A stretch of DNA of 64,000 nucleotides from assembly GCA_031553655.1 (NCBI GenBank), contig JAVBLG010000025.1:4694-68693 (forward strand), in the 5' to 3' direction. Numbering within the stretch: the first letter of the stretch is position 1; each line of letters begins with the position of its first letter. A model generated the notes under the pieces. That model did not search any database, had not been told where the DNA came from, and saw only the letters and a list, made by a program, of their open reading frames with translations. This document shows positions 32,817-41,697 of the stretch, piece by piece. This DNA comes from JAVBLG01 sp031553655 (GTDB taxonomy: Bacteria; Desulfobacterota; Desulfovibrionia; Desulfovibrionales; Desulfovibrionaceae). A program made the position numbers and the translations under genes.

Positions 32817-34763
32817 ATGGAACTTGACGTTGATTTTCTACGCGGAACCATCAACTCGATGCGCTCCGGTTTTGGGGTTTACAGACCTGTCAGAGATAAA
32901 AGCAATAATATTATCCGCTTTGACGTGCTGTACGAAAACAGAGAAGCGGGACGTCTGCCCCTGCGAGCTTTTTTGCGGGCCGCGGCCAAGGCCGGAACAG
33001 GCATGGAATTTTTCGCCATGTTGGCCAAGGTAGCCGAAACAGGCCGCAATCCGCGCAAAAGCCTGCGCCTTTCCTTCAGCGGCGGCCCGCCCAGAACATT
33101 TTCTTTCAACTGCTCACGGTACAAAGACAGCGTGGTGGTTATATGGCATGAGGCGTCTTCCAGAAGCGCTGAGACGCACGGCGACGACATGGCCACCCAG
33201 GCTGGAATAGAGGCCGGACTACGAAAAGCCTATAAAGATCTGGAAACAGTGCTTGACGCCAACCCCGCCCCCATATGCGTAATCAGCAACGGTGAAGGGC
33301 GCATTCTGGGCAGCAATCCCGCGTTTGCCAGACTATGTTCGCTGAAGAACCCGGACGACGCCTACAAGGCTCCGGTGAGCAGTTTTTTTCGCCTCAACAC
33401 CCCTAAGAGCCCCGAATCGCTCATCGACAAGCTGCGTAAGGCCAGACATCTCAACCTGAGCATGCTTAAGATGGACGGCACCTTCATTGACGTGGAGATC
33501 ATTTCCCAGCCGCTTGTTTACCGCGAGCAAGACGCCATTGCCATTTACTGCCTGGATCTCACGGAACGCAACGTGCGCGAGGAAGCACTGCGTAAAACGG
33601 TTCTGGCGGCGGAAGAGGCCTCACGGATGAAGTCCGTTTTCCTGGCCAACCTCAGCCATGAAGTACGGGCCCCGCTTAACGGGGTAATCGGTTTTGTCGC
33701 TTTGGCTCTTGACGATGAAATTGTTTCGGAAAAGGCCAGGGAATATCTGGAAAAAATAAAATTCAGCGCCGAAGGTGTGCTTCAAGTCATCAACGACATT
33801 CTGGACATTTCCAGGTTGGAAGCGGGCAAAATAGCCTTGGAAACCATACCTTTTGACCTGCGGGAAGTGCTCAGCCACTGCGAAACGGTCAGCAGCGCGC
33901 GGGCCGCGGAAAAAGGATTGAACCTCAGCGTGTACTTCGAATCCCTGGGAGGCAGGATTTTGCTTGGGGATCAGGTCAAGCTGCGCCAGGTGCTGCTCAA
34001 TCTGCTCTCTAACGCCATAAAATTTACGGAACACGGCATAGTCAAGCTCACGGCCATTGCCAGAGAATCGGAGGGAGGCACCGTTACCATAGTGTTTTCG
34101 GTGCGCGACAGCGGCGTGGGCATTCCTTCGGAACAGCTCGACAATATATTTGACCCCTCACTCAACAAAGAAAAGGGTACCACCAGCAAGTTCGGCGGCA
34201 CCGGCTTCGGTCTCGGCATAACCAAGGCCCTTGTGGAACTGATGGGCGGAAACTTGATTGCCGAAAGCCTGACCGGAGTAGGCAGCAAGTTCAGCTTTAC
34301 CCTCAAGTTTGAAACCATCGACGCCCCGGAAAGAGAAATTGATGACGAAGCCGGGCTTCCCGAAGAATACAAAAGGCCGCGCTTCTCCGGCAATGTTCTT
34401 ATTTTTGAAGATAATTCCATAAGCCAGCAAGTAATCAGAGAACATCTGACCAGGGTGGGCATCAATGCGGTGGTTGTTGCCAACGGCAAAAAAGGAGTGG
34501 AACTGGTCAAGGAGCAGATGCTGAAAGGAGAGTCTTTCGACCTGATCTTTATGGATGTGCAGCTGCTGGCAATGGACGGCATCACCGCCACGCGCGCCCT
34601 GCGGGAAATGGGCTGCAAAACGCCTATAATAGCCATGACTGCCAATGCCATGAGCGAAGATAGGGAAAACAGTCTGGAAGCAGGCATGGACGATCACATG
34701 ACCAAACCCTTCAAGGCTGTGGATTTGTGGGGAGTTTTACGTAAATATATAAAAACAATATAA
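32817..34763 (+). CDS. Hybrid sensor histidine kinase/response regulator (PAS-HisKA-HATPase-REC)
   Basis: 648 residues, no membrane span, so a cytoplasmic sensor. An N-terminal PAS-like segment (~1-110), a PAS (~140-260: LDANPAPICVISNGEGRIL), HisKA with the phospho-His in NLSHEVRAPLNGVIGF (~280), HATPase with NLLSNAIKFTEHG, GVGIPSEQL and GTGFGLGITKAL, and a C-terminal receiver (VLIFEDNSISQQ, FDLIFMDVQLLAMDGI, MTKPF). Domain order fits phosphorelay kinases. No adjacent HPt or DNA-binding regulator, so the output is unknown. No strong ribosome site is seen at the start. Confidence 0.93.
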   Translation: MELDVDFLRGTINSMRSGFGVYRPVRDKSNNIIRFDVLYENREAGRLPLRAFLRAAAKAGTGMEFFAMLAKVAETGRNPRKSLRLSFSGGPPRTFSFNCSRYKDSVVVIWHEASSRSAETHGDDMATQAGIEAGLRKAYKDLETVLDANPAPICVISNGEGRILGSNPAFARLCSLKNPDDAYKAPVSSFFRLNTPKSPESLIDKLRKARHLNLSMLKMDGTFIDVEIISQPLVYREQDAIAIYCLDLTERNVREEALRKTVLAAEEASRMKSVFLANLSHEVRAPLNGVIGFVALALDDEIVSEKAREYLEKIKFSAEGVLQVINDILDISRLEAGKIALETIPFDLREVLSHCETVSSARAAEKGLNLSVYFESLGGRILLGDQVKLRQVLLNLLSNAIKFTEHGIVKLTAIARESEGGTVTIVFSVRDSGVGIPSEQLDNIFDPSLNKEKGTTSKFGGTGFGLGITKALVELMGGNLIAESLTGVGSKFSFTLKFETIDAPEREIDDEAGLPEEYKRPRFSGNVLIFEDNSISQQVIREHLTRVGINAVVVANGKKGVELVKEQMLKGESFDLIFMDVQLLAMDGITATRALREMGCKTPIIAMTANAMSEDRENSLEAGMDDHMTKPFKAVDLWGVLRKYIKTI

Positions 34764-34903
34764 AGGAATTGAAAACGCAAGTATTGCCTCAGCCGACGTG
34801 TTCAGATAAAATGAAGCTAAAATATAGTAGAACATATCATTTGTGTTTTTGAATAGTTATACTTTCTTCATCCACCTGAACCGCATCCGTGAGGATACTT
34901 GCC

Positions 34904-36748
34904 GTGAAAACGAATCTGACCTCGAAAAAAACCTCCAACGCCAAGTTGATAGCCTGGGTGGACAAAATGGCCGCCTTGTGTGAGCCGGAATCCATTTACT
35001 GGTGCGATGGTTCCGAAAAAGAAAAAAATTCCCTTAATGAACTGCTGGTTAAAAGCGGCGTATTCATTCCGCTCAATGAAAATAAACGGCCGGGCAGCTT
35101 TCTGGCCCGCTCCCACCCGGGCGACGTGGCCAGAGTGGAGCATCGCACCTTTATCTGCCCGGAAAAAGAAATTGACGCCGGACCCAGCAATAATTGGGCC
35201 GACCCGGCAAAAATGCGCGAAACCTTGAACGACCTGTTCAAAGGCTGTATGCGCGGCCGCATCATGTATGTGGTGCCCTTCAGCATGGGGCCGGTGGGTT
35301 CGGCCATTGCGCGCATAGGTGTGGAAATAACCGATTCACCCTATGTGGTGGTGAGCAAACGCATTCTCACCCGCATGGGGCAGAAGGTTTTGAATGCCCT
35401 TGGTCCCGAGGGTGAATTTGTGCCCTGCGCCCATTCAGTGGGCGCAGGCAAAAATCCCGGCCCGCAGGACGAAGTATGGCCGTGCGATCCTGAAAACGTA
35501 CATGTTGTCCATTTTCCCGAAAGCCGCGAAATATGGTCTTACGGCAGCGGCTATGGCGGAAATTCGCTTCTGGGCAAAAAATGCCTGGCTTTGCGCATAG
35601 CTTCGGTTATGGCTCGCGACGAAGGGTGGTTGGCCGAACACATGCTCATTGTCGGCCTTGAAAGCCCGGAAGGTGAAAAAACCTATGTGGCGGCGGCCTT
35701 TCCCAGTTCCTGCGGCAAAACCAACCTGGGCATGCTCAGTCCGCCCAACGCCTTCAAGGGCTGGAAGGTCCACACTGTGGGCGACGACATCGCCTGGATC
35801 AAGCCCGGCAAAGACGGTCGGCTCTATGCGGTGAATGCCGAAGCCGGATTTTTCGGCGTGGCTCCGGGCACGTCCAACCAGACAAATGAAAGCGCCCTGG
35901 CAACTTGCCGGGCCGAAACCATTTTCACCAACGTGGCCCTTACCGACGACGGCGACATATGGTGGGAACGTTTGAGCAAAGAGGCCCCGGCACATCTTAT
36001 CGACTGGCAGGGCCGCGACTGGACGCCGGGCTGCGGGCGCGACGCGGCCCACCCCAATTCGCGCTTTACCGCGCCCATTGCGCAATGCCCCAGTGTTGAT
36101 CCGGCCTGGGACAATCCGGCCGGGGTGCCCATAAGCGCCTTCATCTTTGGCGGCAGGCTCAGCAAAAACGCCCCGCTGGTGTACGAGGCCTTCAACTGGA
36201 GCCACGGCGTATATCTCGGCGCTACCATAGGCTCGGAAAAAACCGCCGCCGCCGAAGGCCAAGCCGCCATACGCTACGACCCCATGGCCATGCTGCCTTT
36301 CTGCGGCTACAATATGGGCGATTATTTTGCCCACTGGCTGCGCATGGGCCGTTCCCTGCCCAAGCCCCCACCCATTTTTCGCGTGAACTGGTTCCGTAAG
36401 GACGAGGAAGGGCATTTCCTGTGGCCCGGATATGGCGAAAACCTGCGCGTGCTCAAATGGATAGTGGACAGGGTGCATGGCCGGGCCGGGGCGGTGGAAA
36501 GCCCGCTGGGGCTGATGCCTTATTATGAGGACATTACCTGGAAGGGCATGAAGTTCAGCCGCGAGGAATTCAACAGTCTGCTGGCTGTCGACGTGGCCGC
36601 GGGGCAAAAGGAAGCTGAGGGGCAGAAGGCCTATCTTGATCAATTTGCCCAAATAGGCAGACTGCCCGAAGAGCTGGTCCATGAACAGAGGCTGCTGGCC
36701 CTGCGCCTGGAGAAGACCAGGGGCGTGTGGAATCCTCCCAAAAAATAG
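34904..36748 (+). CDS. pckA: Phosphoenolpyruvate carboxykinase (GTP)
   Basis: 614 residues from a GTG at 34904 with GAGGA upstream; an in-frame GTG at 34889 is less well placed. GTP-type PEPCK: RSHPGDVARVEHRTFIC, VPFSMGPVGSAIARIGVEIT, kinase-1a AAAFPSSCGKTNLGML with the hyper-reactive Cys, kinase-2 VGDDIAWI, and GVPISAFIFGGR. Interconverts oxaloacetate and PEP. Monocistronic or followed by the macrodomain gene across hairpin H1b. Confidence 0.97.
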   Translation: MKTNLTSKKTSNAKLIAWVDKMAALCEPESIYWCDGSEKEKNSLNELLVKSGVFIPLNENKRPGSFLARSHPGDVARVEHRTFICPEKEIDAGPSNNWADPAKMRETLNDLFKGCMRGRIMYVVPFSMGPVGSAIARIGVEITDSPYVVVSKRILTRMGQKVLNALGPEGEFVPCAHSVGAGKNPGPQDEVWPCDPENVHVVHFPESREIWSYGSGYGGNSLLGKKCLALRIASVMARDEGWLAEHMLIVGLESPEGEKTYVAAAFPSSCGKTNLGMLSPPNAFKGWKVHTVGDDIAWIKPGKDGRLYAVNAEAGFFGVAPGTSNQTNESALATCRAETIFTNVALTDDGDIWWERLSKEAPAHLIDWQGRDWTPGCGRDAAHPNSRFTAPIAQCPSVDPAWDNPAGVPISAFIFGGRLSKNAPLVYEAFNWSHGVYLGATIGSEKTAAAEGQAAIRYDPMAMLPFCGYNMGDYFAHWLRMGRSLPKPPPIFRVNWFRKDEEGHFLWPGYGENLRVLKWIVDRVHGRAGAVESPLGLMPYYEDITWKGMKFSREEFNSLLAVDVAAGQKEAEGQKAYLDQFAQIGRLPEELVHEQRLLALRLEKTRGVWNPPKK

Positions 36749-36754
36749 AGAGCA

Positions 36755-36886
36755 TTGTCACGAGGCGCTTTTTGTCCCCGCCTGCGTCAAAAAACTTTTT
36801 TATTCCGGTCGAGTACCAGAAAAGTACACTCCCTCCATAAAAAAGTTTTTTTCCTTGGCGGATAACAAAAATCATCTTCATGACAA
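36755..36886 (+). repeat. Long hairpin element H1, copy b (after pckA)
   Basis: About 132 nt starting 7 bases after the pckA stop. Pairing from outside: TTGTCA/TGACAA, CTTTTTGT/ACAAAAA, CCGCC/GGCGG, AAAAACTTTTTTAT/ATAAAAAAGTTTTT. Tip core (36805-36832): CCGGTCGAGTACC-AGAAAAGTACACTCC. The core recurs at H1a and H1c with different arms. Confidence 0.85.
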
Positions 36887-36926
36887 CACTATCTGGGAAA
36901 TACAACGTTGCAAAGTTGAGATATAT

Positions 36927-37445
36927 ATGGCCGATAGCCGTATTCGCATAATTGCCGGCGACATCACCAAACTTGAAGTGGACGCCATTGTCAATGCCGC
37001 CAACAACTCGCTTCTGGGTGGGGGCGGCGTTGACGGGGCCATCCATCGCGCCGCCGGGCCCGAGCTTGTAGCCGAATCGCGCACTCTGGCCCCCTGCCCC
37101 ACCGGCGAGGCGCGGGTTACCAAAGGTTACAACCTTCCGGCCAGATGGGTTATCCACACTGTCGGGCCGATATGGCGCGGCGGAAGCAATGATGAACCGC
37201 AGCTGCTGGCTGCGGCTTACCGCAACTCTCTGGCCGAAGCCGCGCGCATAGGGGCCGCCACAATGGCCTTTCCGGCCATTTCCACCGGAGTTTACGGCTA
37301 CCCTAGAGAAGAGGCTGCCAAGGTCGCCTTGCGGGTTGTGAGTGAATTCCTGGATCGAAATGAGGTGATCAAGGAGGTTATTCTGATCTTTTTTTCGGAG
37401 GATGCGGCGGAAATGTGTCGAAAGGTGATGGCAGCACTTCCGTAG
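36927..37445 (+). CDS. Macrodomain protein (O-acetyl-ADP-ribose deacetylase type)
   Basis: 172 residues: a single macro domain. MacroD/YmdB signatures: IRIIAGDITKLEVDAIVNAA, NNSLLGGGGVDGAIHRAAG, TGEARVTKGYNLP, VIHTVGP, and FPAISTGVYGYPREEAAKV. Known activities are removal of ADP-ribose from proteins and deacetylation of O-acetyl-ADP-ribose. The ATG at 36927 was chosen because upstream in-frame sequence is only the translated H1b hairpin; the ribosome site is weak. No ADP-ribosyltransferase or sirtuin gene is nearby. Confidence 0.92.
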   Translation: MADSRIRIIAGDITKLEVDAIVNAANNSLLGGGGVDGAIHRAAGPELVAESRTLAPCPTGEARVTKGYNLPARWVIHTVGPIWRGGSNDEPQLLAAAYRNSLAEAARIGAATMAFPAISTGVYGYPREEAAKVALRVVSEFLDRNEVIKEVILIFFSEDAAEMCRKVMAALP

Positions 37446-37517
37446 AAAGATTATTATATAGTATGGACAAGAGGGCCGCTCGGCGGCCCTCTACTGACAA
37501 AAAGCAAACTAAAAGCC

Positions 37518-39443
37518 TCATCGCCTTTTGAACATTTTCTCCAGTTCTTTATCACCCAGCACCAACACTGTGGGCCTGCCATGCGGACAAAAATCCCGCA
37601 CCTCCGGCGGCAAGCGCAACCACTGCTCCAAAAGAGCGTAGGCCTCATCACGGCTGAGCTGTTGCCCGGCTTTGATCGCGCCCTTACAGGCCATAGAAAT
37701 AAAAAGGTTTTCCAAGCCGTCGCGGCGACCACCAAGAACTTCACGCAAGAACTCCACGGCCTCGCCCCGGCTCAAAATAGCGGGAATGGATGAGCAGCCA
37801 AGCACATTATCTCGCAATTCCAGGCTAAAACCAAGGGAGGCCAAATCCGGACGCAACTCCTGAAACCTTTCCTTTTCCGCCGGATGTATGGGCAATTCCA
37901 GAGGTAGAACCAGGGCCTGACCCTGGCCGCGCCGCCCACCACGCAGCAAATTTTCGTACAAAATGCGCTCATGGGCGGCATGTTGATCCAGAAGCAGTAA
38001 ATTTCCCGCGGCATCGCCCAGCACAAGATAAGTGGCAGCCGCCTGCCCCATATAAATCATGGCCGAAGCTCCACCACTCGGTTTTTCATCGGAAGCTGGA
38101 GCGGCAGATGGACGCTCACCATCAGCGGCAGCCCGGACAGGCACGTCCCCTTCTCCATTGCCAATGCCCGCGAAATTGTGTTCGTTCTCCGTTTGGTCGG
38201 CTGTGCCGTCAGCCTCACCGCCATTAACTGAGGCTGTGCCGTCATTGCGCCCCCACAGCACCACTGTATCCTCGGCGGGAACGGAATTTTCGCGATAAAA
38301 GCGTCTGTGAGGGCCAAAAGGGTCGCCGGCATCACCCCAGAAATTTGTGGGGCGCGGGGCCTGATTATCCGCGCGGCTGGTCAGATCAAAAATTACGTCC
38401 CGCGCGGGCGGAGCGACCTCCACTTTGGCGGGAACTTGAATTACCGAGGCGTCGAGCGCCTGGCGCACAGCGGAAAGCACAGCGGAAAACGCCGCGCTTT
38501 CATCTCTGAAACGCACCTCGATCTTGGCCGGATGCACATTAACATCCACCTCATGCTGGTCAATTTCCACGAAAAGGACTAGTTGGGGGTTCTCGCGGCT
38601 GATGATGCGGTTTTTATAAGCTTCGCGCACGGCGGCGGCCAGACGGCGATCAGATACAGAGCGCCCGTTCACATAAAACAGCATACGATCGGCTTTGGTC
38701 TGACTATATTCCGGGCGGGAAGCAAGCCCGTGAACCCTTATGCCGTGACGTGACGCATCAAAATTTATCATGGCACTCTCGTCGGATAAAGGCCATGAAT
38801 AACTGAGACGCTCCGTCAGGCTTTGACCGGAGGGGAAATGCAGAACTTCTCGTTCCCCGGCCATAAGCGTAAAAGACACGTCAGTTCTGGCCAGTGCCAG
38901 ACGCACCAACCATTCCTGGGCGCGTTTGAATTCGGTGGCCGGAGTTTTGAGAAACTTGAGCCGGGCCGGAATATTGGTAAACAGATCCCTGACTTCAACA
39001 ATGGTGCCCTTGTGCAGCGAAGCCGGTCCACGGGCTGTCATGCGCCCGTATTCCACAGTAATGGACGAAGAGTTTTCTTCACCGCGCGCATCAAGCCGCC
39101 GCGAGGTTACGGTAAAACGCGACACCGAGGCTATGCTGGGCAGAGCTTCACCGCGAAAACCATAGCTGGAAATAGCCATAAGCCCGGCAAGATCACTTAT
39201 CTTGCTGGTGGCGTGACGGGTAACGGCCAGTTCCAATTCTTCGGCACTTATTCCTTCGCCGTCGTCCCTGACCCGAATCAGGCTCTGCCCTCCAGATTCA
39301 AGCGTAACTTCCACAGATGAAGCATTGGCGTCAAGACTATTTTCAACTAATTCCTTGACCACACTGGAAGGCCGTTCCACAACCTCTCCGGCGGCAATTT
39401 GATTACGCAATTCCGGAGGAAGTAATTTGATGGTTTTGTTCAT
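37518..39443 (-). CDS. mutL: DNA mismatch repair protein MutL
   Basis: 641 residues. GHKL ATPase: VKELVENSLDANASSVEV, VRDDGEGISAEEL, YGFRGEALPSIASVS. The C-terminal domain keeps the metal-binding endonuclease motif LLLDQHAAHERILYE, plus MACKGAIKAGQ and FCPHGRPTVLVL. So it belongs to the nicking MutL type found in bacteria without MutH. The linker (~350-450) is low-complexity. No mutS in the window. Confidence 0.96.
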   Translation of the reverse strand: MNKTIKLLPPELRNQIAAGEVVERPSSVVKELVENSLDANASSVEVTLESGGQSLIRVRDDGEGISAEELELAVTRHATSKISDLAGLMAISSYGFRGEALPSIASVSRFTVTSRRLDARGEENSSSITVEYGRMTARGPASLHKGTIVEVRDLFTNIPARLKFLKTPATEFKRAQEWLVRLALARTDVSFTLMAGEREVLHFPSGQSLTERLSYSWPLSDESAMINFDASRHGIRVHGLASRPEYSQTKADRMLFYVNGRSVSDRRLAAAVREAYKNRIISRENPQLVLFVEIDQHEVDVNVHPAKIEVRFRDESAAFSAVLSAVRQALDASVIQVPAKVEVAPPARDVIFDLTSRADNQAPRPTNFWGDAGDPFGPHRRFYRENSVPAEDTVVLWGRNDGTASVNGGEADGTADQTENEHNFAGIGNGEGDVPVRAAADGERPSAAPASDEKPSGGASAMIYMGQAAATYLVLGDAAGNLLLLDQHAAHERILYENLLRGGRRGQGQALVLPLELPIHPAEKERFQELRPDLASLGFSLELRDNVLGCSSIPAILSRGEAVEFLREVLGGRRDGLENLFISMACKGAIKAGQQLSRDEAYALLEQWLRLPPEVRDFCPHGRPTVLVLGDKELEKMFKRR

Positions 39444-39593
39444 AAGGCATTTTATCTCTTAAAGAGGGGAGTTGCCAAGATGTTTTGGAGGCTTATATTA
39501 GGGAGAAATATGGCGCGCGCGGCCTACATGACTGATACGCGCTCTTTCAGGTTTATTGCCCTGGCGCGCCGGATAAAGATCGAGGAGCAGACC

Positions 39594-39902
39594 ATGGAAA
39601 AGCACAAAGAGATGAATACGGAACCGTTGCCGGTTCCCGGAGCTACGCGATTGGGCTTTGATCCGGAGCTGCTTTTTGTGGAATGCGCCGTATGCGGCAG
39701 CCCTGTATTGTGGGAAAAAGGGCGTTCCACGGAAATTCTGCGCATAGCCGGAGTAGAACCGGGAGAACTCGACTCTCAATGTTTGTTGATTACTGAAGGC
39801 TGTCCGTTATGTTCGAAGCACGGCAGCTATAATGTACGGATCATACGCCTTGAGCGCGGCGGAATGAATGGCGACTTTATAAGAACAAGGGGCACGGCCT
39901 AA
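39594..39902 (+). CDS. Small Cys-rich protein, possible zinc ribbon
   Basis: 102 residues from the ATG at 39594, which has GAGGAG 6-7 bases upstream; longer frames are unsupported. Two Cys pairs, VECAVCGSPVLWEKG and TEGCPLCSKHG, ~50 residues apart, could bind one zinc. No signal peptide or membrane span. Not recognised as a named family. It diverges from mutL and is followed by a shared terminator with tupA. Confidence 0.7.
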   Translation: MEKHKEMNTEPLPVPGATRLGFDPELLFVECAVCGSPVLWEKGRSTEILRIAGVEPGELDSQCLLITEGCPLCSKHGSYNVRIIRLERGGMNGDFIRTRGTA

Positions 39903-39973
39903 AACTTTTTGCGTATAAAATGAACAAAAAGTTACAAAGCATCAAACAACTGCCCAATTGATGCAATAAATAA

Positions 39974-40004
39974 CGGGGCCGCCGGTTTTCCGACGGCCCC
40001 GATT
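39974..40004. terminator. Bidirectional terminator between the Cys-rich gene and tupA
   Basis: CGGGGCCGCCGG-TTTT-CCGACGGCCCCG stem-loop between convergent genes. Confidence 0.7.
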
Positions 40005-40037
40005 GATTTCGTTTGCTCTCTACGTTTGCAACATGGC

Positions 40038-40868
40038 CTATTTGGCGGCATTGGGGAAGAACAGCGGCTCGCCGTAAACGTCAACACCGAAAGTTTTGAT
40101 AATGCCTTGGGCTTCCGGTCCGGTGAGCCAATCAATAAACGCCTTGGCCCCGGCGGCGTTCACCTTGGGGAATTTGGCGGGATTAACGGCAATCACAGCT
40201 ATGAAGTTAAGCAGCACTTCGTCGCCTTCCACCAGAGGAACCAAAGCTATTTCCTTTTTCATGGTAAGATAGGTGGCTCTATCCATTAGTGTATAGGCTT
40301 TTTTGGCATCGGTATATTCAGTAGTGGCCTTGTTGCCCAATTTACCGTCGGCGAAAAGAATGTACCAATCACCGGCGGGCTTTACTCCGGCCTTTTCCCA
40401 CACTTCCATCTCCTTCACATGAGTACCGGACATGTCTCCCCTGGTCACAAAGGGCGCTGAAGCCGCGGCAATGCGCTTGAACGCCTCGGCCGCGCTTTTC
40501 ATCCCCTTGATTTTGGCCGGGTCGTCCTTGGGGCCGAGAATGACAAAATCGTTATACATCACGTCACGGCGGTCAATGCCATAGCCTTCGGCCACAAAGG
40601 CGTCTTCAAGCTTGCGCGCGTGCACCATCACCAAGTCGAAATCGCCAGTCTGGGCTTTTTTCAGCGTGGCTCCTGTGCCCGCACCTTCAAATTTCACCTT
40701 CACCCCGGTTTTTTTCTCATATTTTTTGGCCAAAAGTGGTACTATGCCTGCGTCAATGGGACCTATTGTGCTCGACAAGCGTATTTCGGCCGGGGCCGCC
40801 AGGACCGGGGCGCAAAAGACGGAAACAGCAAAAGACAGAGCCAGAAGACAAATTGGGAATAAACGCAT
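40038..40868 (-). CDS. tupA: Tungstate ABC transporter substrate-binding protein TupA
   Basis: 276 residues with a signal peptide (ICLLALSFAVSVFCAPVLA, cut before APAEIR). TupA-type features: LSSTIGPIDAGIVPLL, GAGTGATLKKAQTGDFDL, MVHARKLEDAFVAEGYGIDR, RDVMYNDFVILGP and RGDMSGTH. It binds tungstate or molybdate in the periplasm for tungsto-/molybdoenzymes such as formate dehydrogenases. AAGGAG precedes the ATG by 6 bases. The tupB and tupC genes are not adjacent on either side, which is unusual. Confidence 0.9.
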   Translation of the reverse strand: MRLFPICLLALSFAVSVFCAPVLAAPAEIRLSSTIGPIDAGIVPLLAKKYEKKTGVKVKFEGAGTGATLKKAQTGDFDLVMVHARKLEDAFVAEGYGIDRRDVMYNDFVILGPKDDPAKIKGMKSAAEAFKRIAAASAPFVTRGDMSGTHVKEMEVWEKAGVKPAGDWYILFADGKLGNKATTEYTDAKKAYTLMDRATYLTMKKEIALVPLVEGDEVLLNFIAVIAVNPAKFPKVNAAGAKAFIDWLTGPEAQGIIKTFGVDVYGEPLFFPNAAK

Positions 40869-41269
40869 GCCATACTCCTTATCTTTGAGTGTAAATATGC
40901 TTTTTTATACATGTATATGTATGTTGTAAGGAAGTCAAACCGTGATACGCGGGGCTGACGCGCCTCAGCGCGGAGGCCCGAGGCATTTCCGTCAGCTTTC
41001 GTAGCCGGTATGCATTTACACTATGCAATACGGCAAAAATAAAATGATTAAGAAACTTATTTATACCAAAAAAATCTAATTATACACCAGGATCACATTA
41101 AATTAACAGATAATTTTATTTTTTTGAGAAAAATGCCATAACATGATAATACCCATAACAAGCCGTCATGGCTAAAGAAGTTTTTATTTTTGCCGATAGT
41201 AAAAAAACAATAGGGCTGAATGTTGCGTCAGCATCCATTCCGCCTTGGTATCAACGACCAGAGGTTGAT
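40869..41269. other. Intergenic region upstream of tupA, with hairpin
   Basis: About 400 bp between divergent genes. It holds a perfect ATACATGTAT palindrome (40907-40916) near the tupA promoter side, and a GC-rich structured stretch 40954-40996 (GCTGACG/CGTCAGC enclosing CCTC/GAGG pairs). The rest (41000-41170) is AT-rich. No gene seen. The palindrome could be an oxyanion-regulator site; the GC-rich part could be a leader RNA or a terminator. Confidence 0.4.
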
Positions 41270-41575
41270 ATGGCCGGTTCAAGTTTCACCAGAATTCTAC
41301 TCATCGCTGCGCTTGTGGTTTGCGTGCCCCTGCCCATTTTATATGCGGCCGGGCAAAATACCATTGATATCAGTGATGACTACGACTACGCCATATCTGT
41401 GCCCTGCGACGAACGCTATCAGATCCATGCGGCCCGATCTTTGGACATTGTAGCCTATTTTTTGCTGGCCACTTCCGGAATATGGAAACCCGAAGACGGC
41501 AGGCAGAAAAAACTGTCCACTCATTCCGCGTTTGTCTGCACTCCCCCTATTCTAGCAGTAAACCTGAGGGAATAA
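41270..41575 (+). CDS. Small secreted protein, unknown
   Basis: 101 residues from the ATG at 41270 (GAGG 5 bases upstream). Signal peptide: FTRILLIAALVVCVPLPILYAA, cleaved before GQNT (only described, about 22 residues). The mature part is acidic then Cys-containing (ISDDYDYAISVPCDERYQIH) with no known domain. An upstream in-frame ATG at 41168 lacks a ribosome site. It precedes a chemoreceptor gene by ~120 bp in the same direction. The C-terminal end reads like drifted sequence, so this could be a decayed gene. Confidence 0.45.
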   Translation: MAGSSFTRILLIAALVVCVPLPILYAAGQNTIDISDDYDYAISVPCDERYQIHAARSLDIVAYFLLATSGIWKPEDGRQKKLSTHSAFVCTPPILAVNLRE

Positions 41576-41600
41576 AATTTTCCGGCCGGAAATTTTTTCT
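41572..41600 (+). terminator. Hairpin before the chemoreceptor gene
   Basis: AAAATTTTCCGG pairs with CCGGAAATTTT, then TT; a likely terminator for the small secreted protein gene. Confidence 0.55.
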
Positions 41601-41697
41601 ACGTCCCTATCCTCTTTTTTCGCTTTGCGTCTGGAGCCGCCTGTTTGGGCGGTGCGTATCACTTTTAATATAGAGCTGTTTTTTGCAGGAGTCCCGC

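Noticed and set aside
36681..36926. N-terminal extension of the macrodomain protein
   Set aside because: The extra residues come from the end of pckA and from hairpin H1b read as codons.
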